Positions 1 through 8,289 are shown, counted from the stretch's first letter. The stretch is DNA of 64,000 nt from Actinomadura nitritigenes (GCF_017573545.1 NZ_JAGEOK010000015.1:186001-250000), one strand, 5' to 3'. The notes: generated by a model from the sequence alone, not told the origin. Numbers and translations are program-made.

Positions 1-687
1 GTGCAGCAGGTAGAAGCACGGCGGGTGGTACTCGATGTCCTGCCACCGGTCGATCCGGCCCTCGACGCCGGTCGACTCGGAGTAGAACGGCGGGCACTCG
101 ACGTCCTTCATGCGCCGGCTCACGTAGACGATCCCGGCCTCGTCGTCGACCTCCGTGGTGATCGGGGTCTGCGCGACCTCGGGCGTGCCGATGTACCCGG
201 CGTGCAGGTAGGTCTCGTGGGACAGGTCGAGGAGGTTGTCGACGAGCAGTTCGTACCGGGCGGCGAGCGGCTCCATCCCCCGGACGGTCACGTAGTCCGG
301 CGAGCTCAGCCAGGGGGCGCGCGGGATCGAGTCCGCGTCGCCCGTCCCGTCGCCGATCCACACCCAGACCAGCGAGTCCTGCTCGACGACCTGGTAGGCG
401 GGGACGCGGGCGGTGCGCGGGATCCGGGTCTGCCCGGGCACGGCGACGCACGCCCCGTCGGGAGCGTAGGTGAAGCCGTGGTAGCCGCAGACGATCCGGT
501 CGCCGTCGCGGTTGCTCGCCGACAGCGGGAAGCGCCGGTGCACGCAGCGGTCGGCGAGCGCGACGGCCTGCCCCGCCCCCGTGCGGTACATGACGAGCGG
601 CTCGCCGCAGATCGTCCGGGCGAGCAGGCCGTCGCCGACCTCCTCGCTGTAGGCGGCGACGTACCACTGGTTGCGTGCGACGGCCAT
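1..687 (-). CDS. Rieske [2Fe-2S] aromatic ring-hydroxylating oxygenase / O-demethylase oxygenase subunit (3' end cut by window edge)
   Basis: Translates from an ATG at 687 preceded by GAGGAG. A Rieske cluster-binding pattern is visible: C48-x-H50 and C67-x2-H70 (CVHRR and CGYH). Around residues 150-170 lies a mononuclear iron site of the type NLLDLSHETYLH, where the two His are the expected Fe ligands. This combination is typical of vanillate O-demethylase VanA and related phenoxy/benzoate oxygenase alpha subunits, which need a separate reductase. No reductase is visible because the gene runs off the left edge. The divergent PaaX-like regulator and the neighbouring IclR regulator fit control of aromatic-acid catabolism. 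The exact substrate cannot be told. The C-terminus is missing from the window. Confidence 0.88.
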   Translation of the reverse strand, partial: MAVARNQWYVAAYSEEVGDGLLARTICGEPLVMYRTGAGQAVALADRCVHRRFPLSASNRDGDRIVCGYHGFTYAPDGACVAVPGQTRIPRTARVPAYQVVEQDSLVWVWIGDGTGDADSIPRAPWLSSPDYVTVRGMEPLAARYELLVDNLLDLSHETYLHAGYIGTPEVAQTPITTEVDDEAGIVYVSRRMKDVECPPFYSESTGVEGRIDRWQDIEYHPPCFYLLH

Positions 688-810
688 GGGCTGCTCCTCG
701 GGGTGGACGACGGACCGTGCGGACGAGACGACCTTCGCCGCCGCCCGCGAGGCCGGACCACACCGATTCCGTCCAACGGAAGAACCCGCCCTTTCGGGAC
801 GCGGCCTCGC

Positions 811-1656
811 TCAGACCTCGCGCATCGCCGACTCCGGCGGGCGCAGGGCGCGCGGCGCGCCGAGGGCCCGGGAGATGCCGCGGGCGCCGGCCCGCACGAC
901 GGGGACGAGCGAGCGCGCCTCCCAGCCGGACGCCGGGACGACGACCGCGACGGCCGCCACGACCGCGTCGTCCGGCCCGAACACCGGCGCGCCGACCGAC
1001 ATCGCGAACGTCTCCACCTGCCCGTCGCTGACCGCGGCCCCGGTGCGGCGGACCTCGGCCAGGACGCGGCGCAGCTCGGAACCGGTGGTGATGGTCCTCG
1101 GGGTGAAGCGGCGCAGCGGCCCGGCGATCGCGCGTTCCTGCAGGTCCCTGCCGGAGTGCGCGAGCATGGCCAGGCCGACGCCGGTCGCGTGCGCCGGCCA
1201 GCGGCCGCCGACGCGGGAGAACACGTGCACGGCGTCGCGGGCGGAGATCCGCTCGATGTACACGACGTCCAGGCCGTCCAGGACGGCGAGGTGGACGTTC
1301 TCGTGGGTGGCCTCGTACAGGTCCTCCAGGAACGGCATCGCCGCCTCGCGGAGGGCCGGCCCCCGCGCGAGCGCGCCGACCTCCCACAGCCGCAGCCCGA
1401 CGCGGTAGAGGCCCGCGTCGTCGCGTTCGAGCGCGCCCCAGCACGCCAGCTCGCCGACGAGCCGGTGCGCCGTGGACAGCGGCAGCCCGGCGCGGCGCGC
1501 GATCTGGGTGATGGTCAGCGCCGGGCGCTCGGGCGTGAACGCGCCGAGGATGCCGAGGACCCGGGTGGTCACGGTGGGGCGCCGCCCGGGCGCGGCGGGC
1601 CGGGCGGCCGCGGCTCCGTGCGCCGCCGGCGGGGCGCCGGGTCCTTCGTCGAGCAT
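811..1656 (-). CDS. IclR-family transcriptional regulator
   Basis: 281 aa from ATG 1656 with GAGAGGAC upstream. The N-terminal winged helix-turn-helix (about residues 30-95, containing LTITQIARRAGLPLSTAHRL) and the C-terminal IclR effector domain (about 110-275, with HLAVLDGLDVVYIERI and the late GAPVFGPDDAVVAAVAV segment) are both complete. IclR proteins are cytoplasmic dimers, usually repressing or activating aromatic or short-chain acid degradation operons. It lies just upstream of and in line with the Rieske oxygenase (124-nt gap), so that gene is the likely target. An imperfectly spaced inverted repeat in the divergent region to the PaaX-like gene may be its operator. Ligand unknown. Confidence 0.9.
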   Translation of the reverse strand: MLDEGPGAPPAAHGAAAARPAAPGRRPTVTTRVLGILGAFTPERPALTITQIARRAGLPLSTAHRLVGELACWGALERDDAGLYRVGLRLWEVGALARGPALREAAMPFLEDLYEATHENVHLAVLDGLDVVYIERISARDAVHVFSRVGGRWPAHATGVGLAMLAHSGRDLQERAIAGPLRRFTPRTITTGSELRRVLAEVRRTGAAVSDGQVETFAMSVGAPVFGPDDAVVAAVAVVVPASGWEARSLVPVVRAGARGISRALGAPRALRPPESAMREV

Positions 1657-1697
1657 GCGGGCCGTCCTCTCGGGGCGTCACGGTCGAAGTTAGGCGT

Positions 1698-1719
1698 ATG
1701 CTTCACAGCGGTCAAGCAT
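1698..1719. promoter_or_regulatory. Inverted repeat ATGCTT-N10-AAGCAT between divergent iclR and paaX-like genes
   Basis: Perfect 6-bp arms (1698-1703 and 1714-1719) separated by 10 nt, in the 132-nt divergent promoter region. It is 42 nt from the IclR start and 70 nt from the PaaX-like start. Dyads of this size suit a dimeric IclR or PaaX-type regulator; which of the two binds is inference. Confidence 0.4.
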
Positions 1720-1788
1720 GTGCCGAACAACGAGGTCCCGGGCTCCTTCCGGGGCCGCGCTGCGCGGCGGAGGACGGGAGCCGAGCGG

Positions 1789-2643
1789 ATGGGACGAGAA
1801 GGCCGCCCGGCGGCGGACGCCCCGGTCGGCGACGAGGCGCCGCCGCGGCTCCGGCCCCGGTCGCTGATGCTGAGCTACCTCGGGAACTACGTGCTCGGCC
1901 GCCGCGTCGCGGTGTTCTCCGGCAGCTTCATCGACGCCTTCGGCCGGCTCGGCGTCGGCGAGCACGCGGTCCGCTCGACGCTGGCCCGCATGGTCGACCG
2001 CGGCCTGCTGGCCCGGCACCGCGCGGGCCGCCGGATGCACTTCGGCCTCACCCCCCGCTCCGAGGCGATCCTGCTCGACGGCGAGGACCGGGTGTGGCGG
2101 CGCGGCGTGCTGAACACCGACTGGGACGGGACCTGGACCGTGCTGGCGTTCTCGCTGCCGGAGTCCTGGCGGCGCGTCCGCCACGACCTGCGCGCCCGGC
2201 TGGCCTGGGCGGGGTTCGGGTCGCTCGGCAACGGCACGTGGATCGCGCCGTCGGCGGTCGACGTCCCCGCGCTCGTCGACGGGCTCGGCCTGGACGGGCG
2301 CCTCAAGGTGTTCACCGGCCCGGCGCAGGCGCCGACCGACGTCCCGGCGATGCTCCGCGAGGCGTTCGACCTCACCCCCCTGGCCGCCGGCCACCGCGCC
2401 TTCCTCCGCCGCTGGGACCGCCCCGAGCCGCTGCCCGGTGCACCCGACGACCTGGCCCGCTACCTGTGGATGTCGGCCGAGTGGCTGGAGCTCGTCCGCG
2501 CCGACCCCCGGCTGCCGGTGGAGCACCTGCCGGACGGCTGGCCCGCCGTCCGCGGCCAGTGCGTCGTGCGCGAGCTGCGCCGCCGCTGGGAGGGTCCGGC
2601 CCGCCGCATCGCCGACGCGTCGATGGAGTGCATCGACGTCTGA
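1789..2643 (+). CDS. PaaX-family transcriptional regulator
   Basis: 284 aa starting at ATG 1789. It carries an N-terminal winged helix region (about residues 25-95: RSLMLSYLGNYVLGRR followed by GVGEHAVRSTLARMVDRGLL) and the PaaX central/C-terminal domains (DWDGTWTVLAFSLPE, a conserved PaaX pattern, then WMSAEWLELVRADPRLP near the end). PaaX of Escherichia coli represses phenylacetate degradation and responds to phenylacetyl-CoA; actinobacterial paralogues control diverse aromatic or fatty-acid genes. It is divergent from the IclR gene and convergent with the TetR gene, with only 21 nt between stops. No paa catabolic genes are in the window, so the regulon is unknown. Confidence 0.85.
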   Translation: MGREGRPAADAPVGDEAPPRLRPRSLMLSYLGNYVLGRRVAVFSGSFIDAFGRLGVGEHAVRSTLARMVDRGLLARHRAGRRMHFGLTPRSEAILLDGEDRVWRRGVLNTDWDGTWTVLAFSLPESWRRVRHDLRARLAWAGFGSLGNGTWIAPSAVDVPALVDGLGLDGRLKVFTGPAQAPTDVPAMLREAFDLTPLAAGHRAFLRRWDRPEPLPGAPDDLARYLWMSAEWLELVRADPRLPVEHLPDGWPAVRGQCVVRELRRRWEGPARRIADASMECIDV

Positions 2644-2664
2644 CGGCCGCCGCGCCCCGGGGGC

Positions 2665-3285
2665 TCAGCCCCGAGCCGTCATCCTCGGCACGGTCTCCTC
2701 GATCAGATGCATGATCGTGTCCTCCAGCAGCAGGTGCACCTGCGCCCGGGTGAGCCGGCCGTGCCGCAGCCACTCGCGGGTCGCGGCCTCCGCCATCCCG
2801 CTGAACCCGCGCAGCGCCGAGCGCACCTCCGGATGCTCGGCGGCGAGCCGGGACAGCCCGACCACCTCGGTGATGTGGTCGACCGCGCCCTCCCGCGCCG
2901 CGTCCACCAGCCGGGCGAGGTCGTCGTCGCTCGCGGTCCCCGCCGCCATGTCCAGCGCGACGAGCCAGGTGCCGGCGTTGCGCTCCAGCAGCTCCAGCCA
3001 GCCGGTGATGCTCTCGGTGACCCGCTCGCGGACGCTCGCCCCCGGCTCGTAGGCGGGCACCGGGACCGGCGGGATGTGCAGCATCCGCTCCACGACCGCC
3101 AGGTACAGCTCCCGCTTGGTGCCGAAGTAGTGGTTCAGGAGGCCCCGGCTGACGCCCGCCACCGCCGCGATCTCGGTGTTCGAGACCTCCTCGTACGGCC
3201 GTTCGCTGAACAGCTCCCGCGCGCACACCAGGATCTGCTCGCGCCGCTCGTCACGGTCCTTGCGCACCCGTACCCGCTCGCCCAT
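2665..3285 (-). CDS. TetR-family transcriptional regulator
   Basis: 206 aa from ATG 3285, chosen because AGGGAG sits 5 nt upstream; an ATG further upstream at 3378 lacks a good ribosome binding site. The HTH is at about residues 12-58 (REQILVCARELFSERPYEEV, then IAAVAGVSRGLLNHYFGTKR). The C-terminal ligand domain is all-helical and divergent, as usual in TetR proteins, so no ligand is suggested. It follows the kinase gene at 3416 on the same strand after 130 nt, so it may be a separate unit. Convergent with the PaaX-like gene. Confidence 0.88.
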   Translation of the reverse strand: MGERVRVRKDRDERREQILVCARELFSERPYEEVSNTEIAAVAGVSRGLLNHYFGTKRELYLAVVERMLHIPPVPVPAYEPGASVRERVTESITGWLELLERNAGTWLVALDMAAGTASDDDLARLVDAAREGAVDHITEVVGLSRLAAEHPEVRSALRGFSGMAEAATREWLRHGRLTRAQVHLLLEDTIMHLIEETVPRMTARG

Positions 3286-3415
3286 GTCTCCCTGTCCGCG
3301 CCGTCCTCGCCGGCCGCCGCCCGGTGGTCCGGGTCGCGCGGCGGCGCGCTCCAGTGTTCCAGAAGCACGGCCTCCCACGTCAGGTCCGCGTCCGCCGGTG
3401 GCGCCGCCCGGCCGG

Positions 3416-5173
3416 TCATCGGGGCGCGGGCAGGGTGATCCGGACGGTGGTGCCCCGGCCGGCGCGACTCTCGACGTCGACGTGCCCGCGCAGCGCGCGG
3501 ACCCGGTCGGTCAGGCCCGCGAGCCCGCCGCCGGGGACGGCGTCCGCGCCGCCCGCGCCGTCGTCGCGGACCTCGGCGACGACGCGGCCCGCCTCGTCGC
3601 GCACGCTCAGCCGGATCTCGTCGGCGCCCGCGTGCTTGGCCGCGTTCGCGAGCGCCTCGCACAGGGCGAAGTACAGCGTCGACTCGATCTCCGGCGGGTA
3701 CCGCCGATCGGGCAGGTCGAGCCGGACGGGCACCGGCGCCCGGCCGGCGACGAGCCGCATCGCCGCGTCCAGCCCCGCGTCGGTGAGGATCGCCGGATGC
3801 ACGCCGCGGGCCAGGCCGTCCAGCTCAGCGGCCGCCTCCGCCAGCTCCCGGCGGCAGGCGCGCGCGTGCTCGCGGGCGCGCGGGCCGACCGCCGCCTCCA
3901 GCCCTTCGAGCAGCCCCTCCAGCGCGCGCAGCCGCTGCTGGGCGCTGCGCTGCAGTTCGGCCGCGAGCCGTTCGCGCTCCGCCGCCTGGACGCGGACGAG
4001 CCGTTCCCGCGCGTCGCGCGCCCGCTCCAGGTGCGCCCGCGCCGCGGCCTGCAGCCGGACGGTCTCCAGCGCGCGGCCGCCCGCGACGAGCGCCGCCTCG
4101 ACGAGCGGCTCGTGCCCGCGCAGCCGGTCGTCGGTGTCGACGGCCGCGAGCGGTTCCCCGACGGACGTGCGGACCTCGTGCCGCCAGCGGCCCGGCGCCG
4201 GCCCGTCGCCGGCCGCGGCGCCGCGCCCGGCGACGTCGACGTAGCCGCCGGCCGCCCACAGCCACAGTTCCAGGGTGCCGTCGCGCAGGACGCGGCGCAG
4301 CGCGTCCCGCACCTTCTCCACCGACACGGGGTCGGTGAGGCGCTGCATGCGCTCGGCGGCGGACAGCTCCGCCATCCGGGCGCGCAGCGCCGCGGCGAGG
4401 AACGCCAGCGGCAGCACCGTCGCGAACACTCCCTGGACGAGGTAGACCTCCATCACGTCGTCCAGGGCCACGTCGCGGCCGATGAGCGAGCCCTGCACGG
4501 CCAGCGCCCCGGCGACGCCGACCGTGACGGCGACCGCGACCGGGACGGTGTACCGGCGGTCGAGCCGGCCGGTGCCCGGCAGCCGCAGCAGCAGGATGAT
4601 GACGAGCGCGCCTGCCAGCACCGCCTCCACGGTCGTGACGCCGCGGTAGGCGTCACCGAACGTCTCCCGGTCGGGGGAGACCGACGGCCAGGCCACCGCC
4701 GCGTCGAACCCGTTCCACGCGGGCCGCGACAGCGCGCACAGCAGCGCCTGCCCGCCGAGCATGACGGCCGCCGTGACGCCGGTCCACAGCCGGGCGACGG
4801 CGCCGTCGAGCCGGCCGTCGGGGTACAGCAGCACGCCCACCCCGATCGCGACGAAGAAGACGGACTGCGCGAACACCGACACCACCGGACCGGCGCCCGC
4901 GTTCCAGCTCGCCGTCCAGGTCAGCGCCCACGCCGCCGCGCCGGCGGTGAACGCCGCGCCGGTCCGCCGGCCGAGCCTCCCGGCGGCCAGCAGCCCGCCC
5001 GCGACGGCGAACCCGCCGCAGCACGCCAGCGTGACCGCGGCGGCGGCGGGGTGGTCGCGCCAGTACGGCCAGCCCGCGGCGAGCGCCCCCGCCGCCACCG
5101 CCGCGCCCCCCGCGGCGGCGCGGCGCAGCGGAGCGCCGAACCACGACGGCGCCCGCAGGCGCACCGCCCTCAC
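3416..5173 (-). CDS. Membrane sensor histidine kinase paralogue lacking the phosphoacceptor histidine (HK1)
   Basis: 585 aa from GTG 5173. About eight membrane segments lie in residues 10-250, then a cytosolic linker and GAF-like stretch, a NarL-family dimerisation helix and a C-terminal ATP-binding domain. The DHp helix, normally RLARDLHDGAQQRL, reads RLAAELQRSAQQRL here: the phosphoacceptor His is Gln408 (CAG at 3950-3952). The ATP-binding domain is intact: N-box EALANAAKHA with N510, G1 box DDGAGG and G2 box GGGLAGL. It is a full-length paralogue of the kinase at 6216-8036, sharing GWPYWRDH and TDPVSVEKVRDALR-type segments. By family knowledge it should bind ATP but cannot autophosphorylate in the usual way; trans-phosphorylation of the paralogue is an inference. 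Confidence 0.9.
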   Translation of the reverse strand: MRAVRLRAPSWFGAPLRRAAAGGAAVAAGALAAGWPYWRDHPAAAAVTLACCGGFAVAGGLLAAGRLGRRTGAAFTAGAAAWALTWTASWNAGAGPVVSVFAQSVFFVAIGVGVLLYPDGRLDGAVARLWTGVTAAVMLGGQALLCALSRPAWNGFDAAVAWPSVSPDRETFGDAYRGVTTVEAVLAGALVIILLLRLPGTGRLDRRYTVPVAVAVTVGVAGALAVQGSLIGRDVALDDVMEVYLVQGVFATVLPLAFLAAALRARMAELSAAERMQRLTDPVSVEKVRDALRRVLRDGTLELWLWAAGGYVDVAGRGAAAGDGPAPGRWRHEVRTSVGEPLAAVDTDDRLRGHEPLVEAALVAGGRALETVRLQAAARAHLERARDARERLVRVQAAERERLAAELQRSAQQRLRALEGLLEGLEAAVGPRAREHARACRRELAEAAAELDGLARGVHPAILTDAGLDAAMRLVAGRAPVPVRLDLPDRRYPPEIESTLYFALCEALANAAKHAGADEIRLSVRDEAGRVVAEVRDDGAGGADAVPGGGLAGLTDRVRALRGHVDVESRAGRGTTVRITLPAPR

Positions 5174-5550
5174 AGCCAGCCGTCCCTTTCCTGTCGGGGG
5201 CCCGGGGGCCCGCGCCGGAGACCGCGCACACGGCGAGCCGGCGGACGCGGACCCCGGGGAACCACCGGGCGGGCCTCGGGTTTCCCCGGATGCGCCCGGG
5301 GCGCGGCGGCGGGAGGATGGGGGCGCCGGACGGCCACGGGCACGGCCCGCGGCGCGCCCCGGTGGCGTGCGGGGGCCACCACCGGCGTCACGTACCGCGA
5401 CCGGACTCGTACAGAGGATTCTTCCCACCGCACCGCCGTGCGCGGAAGCCCGTTACCCGATCGATGCGCGGGGCGGGCGGTTCAGGCGCGTCCTCACGCG
5501 GTCTCCGCGTCCGGCGCCGGCCCGCTCACCGCGTCTCTCGCCGGTCTCTC
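5174..5550. other. 377-nt non-coding gap between response regulator and HK1
   Basis: No convincing gene on either strand. It holds G/C-rich dyads near 5195-5215 and, at 5448-5462, a sequence also found upstream of the paralogous kinase. It probably contains the HK1 promoter, making HK1 separately transcribed from the HK2-regulator pair. Confidence 0.5.
5448..5462 (-). promoter_or_regulatory. Candidate operator/promoter element shared by both kinase genes (copy 1)
   Basis: Plus strand reads GCCCGTTACCCGATC. The region upstream of HK2 at 8141-8156 has GCCGCGTTACCGGATC, differing by one inserted base and one substitution. The element lies 275 nt upstream of the HK1 start and 105 nt upstream of the HK2 start. 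It may be the binding site of the response regulator encoded between the kinases, or a remnant of the duplication that made them. Confidence 0.4.
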
Positions 5551-6225
5551 TCACTGCGTCTCGGCGGCGCGCAGCCAGGTGAGCACCGCCAGCACCCGCT
5601 TGTTGCTGTCCTGCGGGCCGGGCGGCCCGCCCGACGAGGTGATCTTGAGTTTGGTGAAGATGGCCCGGACGTGGTCCTCCACGGTGCGCGCGGACAGGTG
5701 CAGCCGCTTGCCGATCCCCGCGTTGGAGTGCCCCTCCGCCATCAGGCCCAGGACCTCCCGCTCGCGGCCGGACAGCCGGGAGAGCTCCCGCTCCCGGTGC
5801 CGGGCCTCGACCAGGCGGCTCACCACGTCCGGGTCGATGACGACCTCGCCGCGCATCACCCGCTCCAGCGCGCCGCGCAGGTTGTCGACGTCGGTGACGT
5901 GGTCCTTCAGCAGGTAGCCGACGCGCCGCGGCTGGTCGCGGAACAGCTCCATGGCCTGCGGCGTCTCGTTGAAGGCCGACAGCACCAGCACGCCGATCCC
6001 GGGGTGGCGCCGCATCAGCTCGCGCGCCGCGACCACGCCCTCGTTGGTGTGCGTCGGCGGCATGTGCAGGTCGACGATCGCGACGTCCGGCGGGTCCTCG
6101 GCGACGCGTGCGAGCAGCTCCTCGCCCGATCCCGCGGACACCGTCACCTCGATGCCGACCGTGGTGAGCAGGGTGACCAGGGCCTGCCGGAAGATCCCGC
6201 TGTCCTCCGCCACGGCTACTCGCAT
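5551..6225 (-). CDS. NarL/LuxR-type response regulator
   Basis: 224 aa from ATG 6225, overlapping the 3' end of the HK2 gene by 10 nt, so the two are translationally coupled. The receiver domain (residues 1-120) has the acidic pocket AEDS near the start, the phosphoacceptor aspartate in VAIVDLHMPP and the conserved Lys in LLKDHV. The C-terminal LuxR HTH (about 150-205) reads LSGREREVLGLMAEGHSN and SARTVEDHVRAIFTKL. The segment MPPTHTNEG is typical of actinobacterial NarL regulators. It sits between the two degenerate kinase paralogues and is their obvious shared output. Targets unknown; the shared element upstream of both kinases is a candidate. Confidence 0.93.
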   Translation of the reverse strand: MRVAVAEDSGIFRQALVTLLTTVGIEVTVSAGSGEELLARVAEDPPDVAIVDLHMPPTHTNEGVVAARELMRRHPGIGVLVLSAFNETPQAMELFRDQPRRVGYLLKDHVTDVDNLRGALERVMRGEVVIDPDVVSRLVEARHRERELSRLSGREREVLGLMAEGHSNAGIGKRLHLSARTVEDHVRAIFTKLKITSSGGPPGPQDSNKRVLAVLTWLRAAETQ

Positions 6226-8036
6226 GGCAGGACCATCCTCACCGTCGTGCCCCGGGCGGGCTCGCCGTCGATTTCCACGTGCCCGCGCAGCGCCCTGATC
6301 CGCCCGGCCAGCCCGTCCGGCACCGCGCCGGGCTCCCCGCCCGGCCGTTCACCGTCGTCGCTGACCTCGGCCACCAGCCGGCGGCCGTCCGGGCGCACCC
6401 GGACGGTCACGCGGGTCGCACGCGCGCGGTCGACAGCGTACGACAAAGCCTCGCAGAGCACCGAGTAAAGCGTGGACTCGATCTCGCGGGAGTAGCGCTC
6501 GGCGGTCACGTCCAGCAGCACCCGGGTGCCGAGCCGCTCGGCGACGACCTCCAGCGCCGGGCCGAGCCCGTCCTGGACGAGCAGCGCCGGCTGCACCTCG
6601 CGGGCGAGCGCGCGCAGCTCGGCCAGCGCCGCCATCAGCTCCGCGCGGCACGTGCGCGCCTGCTCCCTGACGGCCGGCTCCTCGGCGAGCGCCTCCAGGG
6701 TGGCGAGCATCGCGCCGAGCGCCAGCAGCCGCTGCTGCGCGCCGTCGTGCAGGTCGCGGGCCAGGCGCTCGCGCTCCACGGTCTCGGCGCGCACCAGCCG
6801 CTCGTACGCCGACCGCACCTGCTCCAGGCCGGCCTGGACGTTGGACTGCAGCCGCGCCGTCTCCAGCGCCCGGCCGCCGGCCGCCAGCGCCGCCTCGACG
6901 AGCGAGCCGTGCTCGCGCAGCGCCCCGCCCAGCTCCACGATCGCGAGGGGCTCGCCCGCGGCGGTCTCGACGCGGCGGCGCCACCGCCCCCCGTCCCCCT
7001 GCGGCGGATCGCCGTCCGCCGGTTCCGCGTCGCCGGCGTCCGGCGCGACGGGGCGTCCCGAGATGTCGACGTAGACCTGCTCGGCGGGCGCCCAGAACCA
7101 CAGCTCCAGGGACGGGTCCTGCAGGACGTCGCGGAGGGCGTCGCGGATCCGCTCCACCGACACCGGGGCGGTCAGCCGCAGCATCCGCCCGGCGACGGCC
7201 AGCTCCGCGAGCCGGACGCGCAGCCCGGACGCCAGCAGCGCGAGCGGGATGAGCGCGGACACCGCGCCCTGGATCGCGTACACCCTCAGCAGCGCGTCCA
7301 GCGAGATGGACTCCTCCATGATCGGCCGCTGCGTCAGCGCCGCGGAGAGCCCGACGAACGCCAGCGCCACCGTGACCGGCAGCGCGACCACCCGCCGCAT
7401 CCGGCTCATCTTCGGCAGCCGCAGCAGCAGGACGACGGCGAAGGACGCGGCGAGCACGAGGTACAGCGCGGCGGAGACCTCCAGGACGGCGCGGAACGCC
7501 GCGTGGTCGGGGAACGGCGCCGGCCACCACACGTGCCGCCCGGGGAACGCCGCCCACTCCGGGCGCGAGGTGACCCACAGCGCGGTCGGGCAGCCCCACA
7601 GGACCACGCAGGCGAAGACCGTCCAGATCCGGTCGGCGCGGTACTCCAGCCTCCCGGCCGGGTACAGCAGGACGCCCACGGCGAGGGCGAGGTAGAAGTC
7701 GGCCTGGGCGTACGGCGACAGCAGCGGTCCCGGCCCGGCGTTCCAGCTCGCCAGCCAGTTCAGCGCCCAGGACAGCGACGCGGCCAGGAACAGCAGCCCC
7801 GTGCGCCGGGTGCGGGCGCCCGTCGCCAGCAGCGCGCCGACGACCGCGATCCCGCCGGTGCTGACGAGGCCGAGCGCCGCGGCGGCGGCGTGGTCGCGCC
7901 AGTACGGCCACCCCGCGGCCAGCGCGAGCGCGGCCACCGCGAGGCCGGCGGCGAGGGCGCGCCTCGCCTCCGCACCGAACCACGGTGGCGACCTGCGCCT
8001 CCGCGGGGCGGATATCACCACGACCATCCCCTCCAT
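6216..8036 (-). CDS. Membrane sensor histidine kinase paralogue with phosphoacceptor His but degenerate ATP-binding domain (HK2)
   Basis: 606 aa from ATG 8036 (a second in-frame ATG at 8027 is possible; neither has an ideal ribosome binding site). Same architecture as HK1: about eight membrane helices, cytosolic linker, GAF-like part, DHp and CA domains. The DHp motif is canonical, RLARDLHDGAQQRL, with H430 (codon 6747-6749). The ATP-binding domain is eroded: the N-box reads EALSYAVDRA, with Tyr533 where Asn is required and no KH pair. The G1 box reads DDGERPGG and the G2 region PDGLAGRI. By family knowledge such a domain is unlikely to bind ATP well. It would therefore be a phosphoacceptor half, complementary to HK1. 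Coupled to the regulator gene by a 10-nt overlap. Confidence 0.9.
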   Translation of the reverse strand: MEGMVVVISAPRRRRSPPWFGAEARRALAAGLAVAALALAAGWPYWRDHAAAAALGLVSTGGIAVVGALLATGARTRRTGLLFLAASLSWALNWLASWNAGPGPLLSPYAQADFYLALAVGVLLYPAGRLEYRADRIWTVFACVVLWGCPTALWVTSRPEWAAFPGRHVWWPAPFPDHAAFRAVLEVSAALYLVLAASFAVVLLLRLPKMSRMRRVVALPVTVALAFVGLSAALTQRPIMEESISLDALLRVYAIQGAVSALIPLALLASGLRVRLAELAVAGRMLRLTAPVSVERIRDALRDVLQDPSLELWFWAPAEQVYVDISGRPVAPDAGDAEPADGDPPQGDGGRWRRRVETAAGEPLAIVELGGALREHGSLVEAALAAGGRALETARLQSNVQAGLEQVRSAYERLVRAETVERERLARDLHDGAQQRLLALGAMLATLEALAEEPAVREQARTCRAELMAALAELRALAREVQPALLVQDGLGPALEVVAERLGTRVLLDVTAERYSREIESTLYSVLCEALSYAVDRARATRVTVRVRPDGRRLVAEVSDDGERPGGEPGAVPDGLAGRIRALRGHVEIDGEPARGTTVRMVLPCE

Positions 8037-8140
8037 GCTCGGGCCCGGAGCGGTCCCCCGGGTACCGGGAACCCACGGGCGCGGGCACCGTGCTTTCCCG
8101 GACGCACGGGAAGTGTCCCCGCTCCGCCGCGTCCGGGAGA

Positions 8141-8156
8141 GCCGCGTTACCGGATC
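8141..8156 (-). promoter_or_regulatory. Candidate operator/promoter element shared by both kinase genes (copy 2)
   Basis: Plus strand GCCGCGTTACCGGATC, 105 nt upstream of the HK2 start; see the near-identical copy at 5448-5462 upstream of HK1. Confidence 0.4.
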
Positions 8157-8196
8157 GGGATGAGCGTTTCCGGCCGCCCGTTTCCCCCAGGCTGGA

Positions 8197-8210
8197 TGTT
8201 TGCGCTACCA
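8197..8210. promoter_or_regulatory. LacI-type operator, distal copy upstream of lacI-like gene
   Basis: TGTTTGCGCTACCA matches 12 of 14 positions of the perfect palindrome TGTTAGCGCTAACA found before the sugar operon at 9418-9431. It has the central GCGC typical of LacI/GalR operators. It lies upstream of the -35 box of the regulator promoter and 80 nt 5' of the start codon. Confidence 0.6.
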
Positions 8211-8227
8211 CGATTGCTTCCTGGGTA

Positions 8228-8256
8228 TTGACATCGATTCGCGTTACCGCAAACAT
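8228..8256 (+). promoter_or_regulatory. Sigma-70-like promoter of the lacI-like gene
   Basis: A perfect -35 TTGACA at 8228-8233, 17 nt before a weak -10 AAACAT at 8251-8256. The predicted start of transcription is near 8263, 27 nt before the GTG start codon. Confidence 0.5.
8242..8255. promoter_or_regulatory. LacI-type operator, proximal copy within the regulator promoter
   Basis: Minus-strand reading TGTTTGCGGTAACG matches 11 of 14 positions of TGTTAGCGCTAACA. It lies between and over the -35 and -10 boxes, so binding would block RNA polymerase: autorepression. Confidence 0.5.
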
Positions 8257-8289
8257 TCAGGGCACCCGACCGATGTGGAGCAGATCACA

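Noticed and set aside
1..1788. Very long rightward open frame across the Rieske and IclR genes
   Set aside because: It is an antisense shadow; only the part from ATG 1789 has PaaX-family sequence, while the opposite strand encodes recognisable domains.
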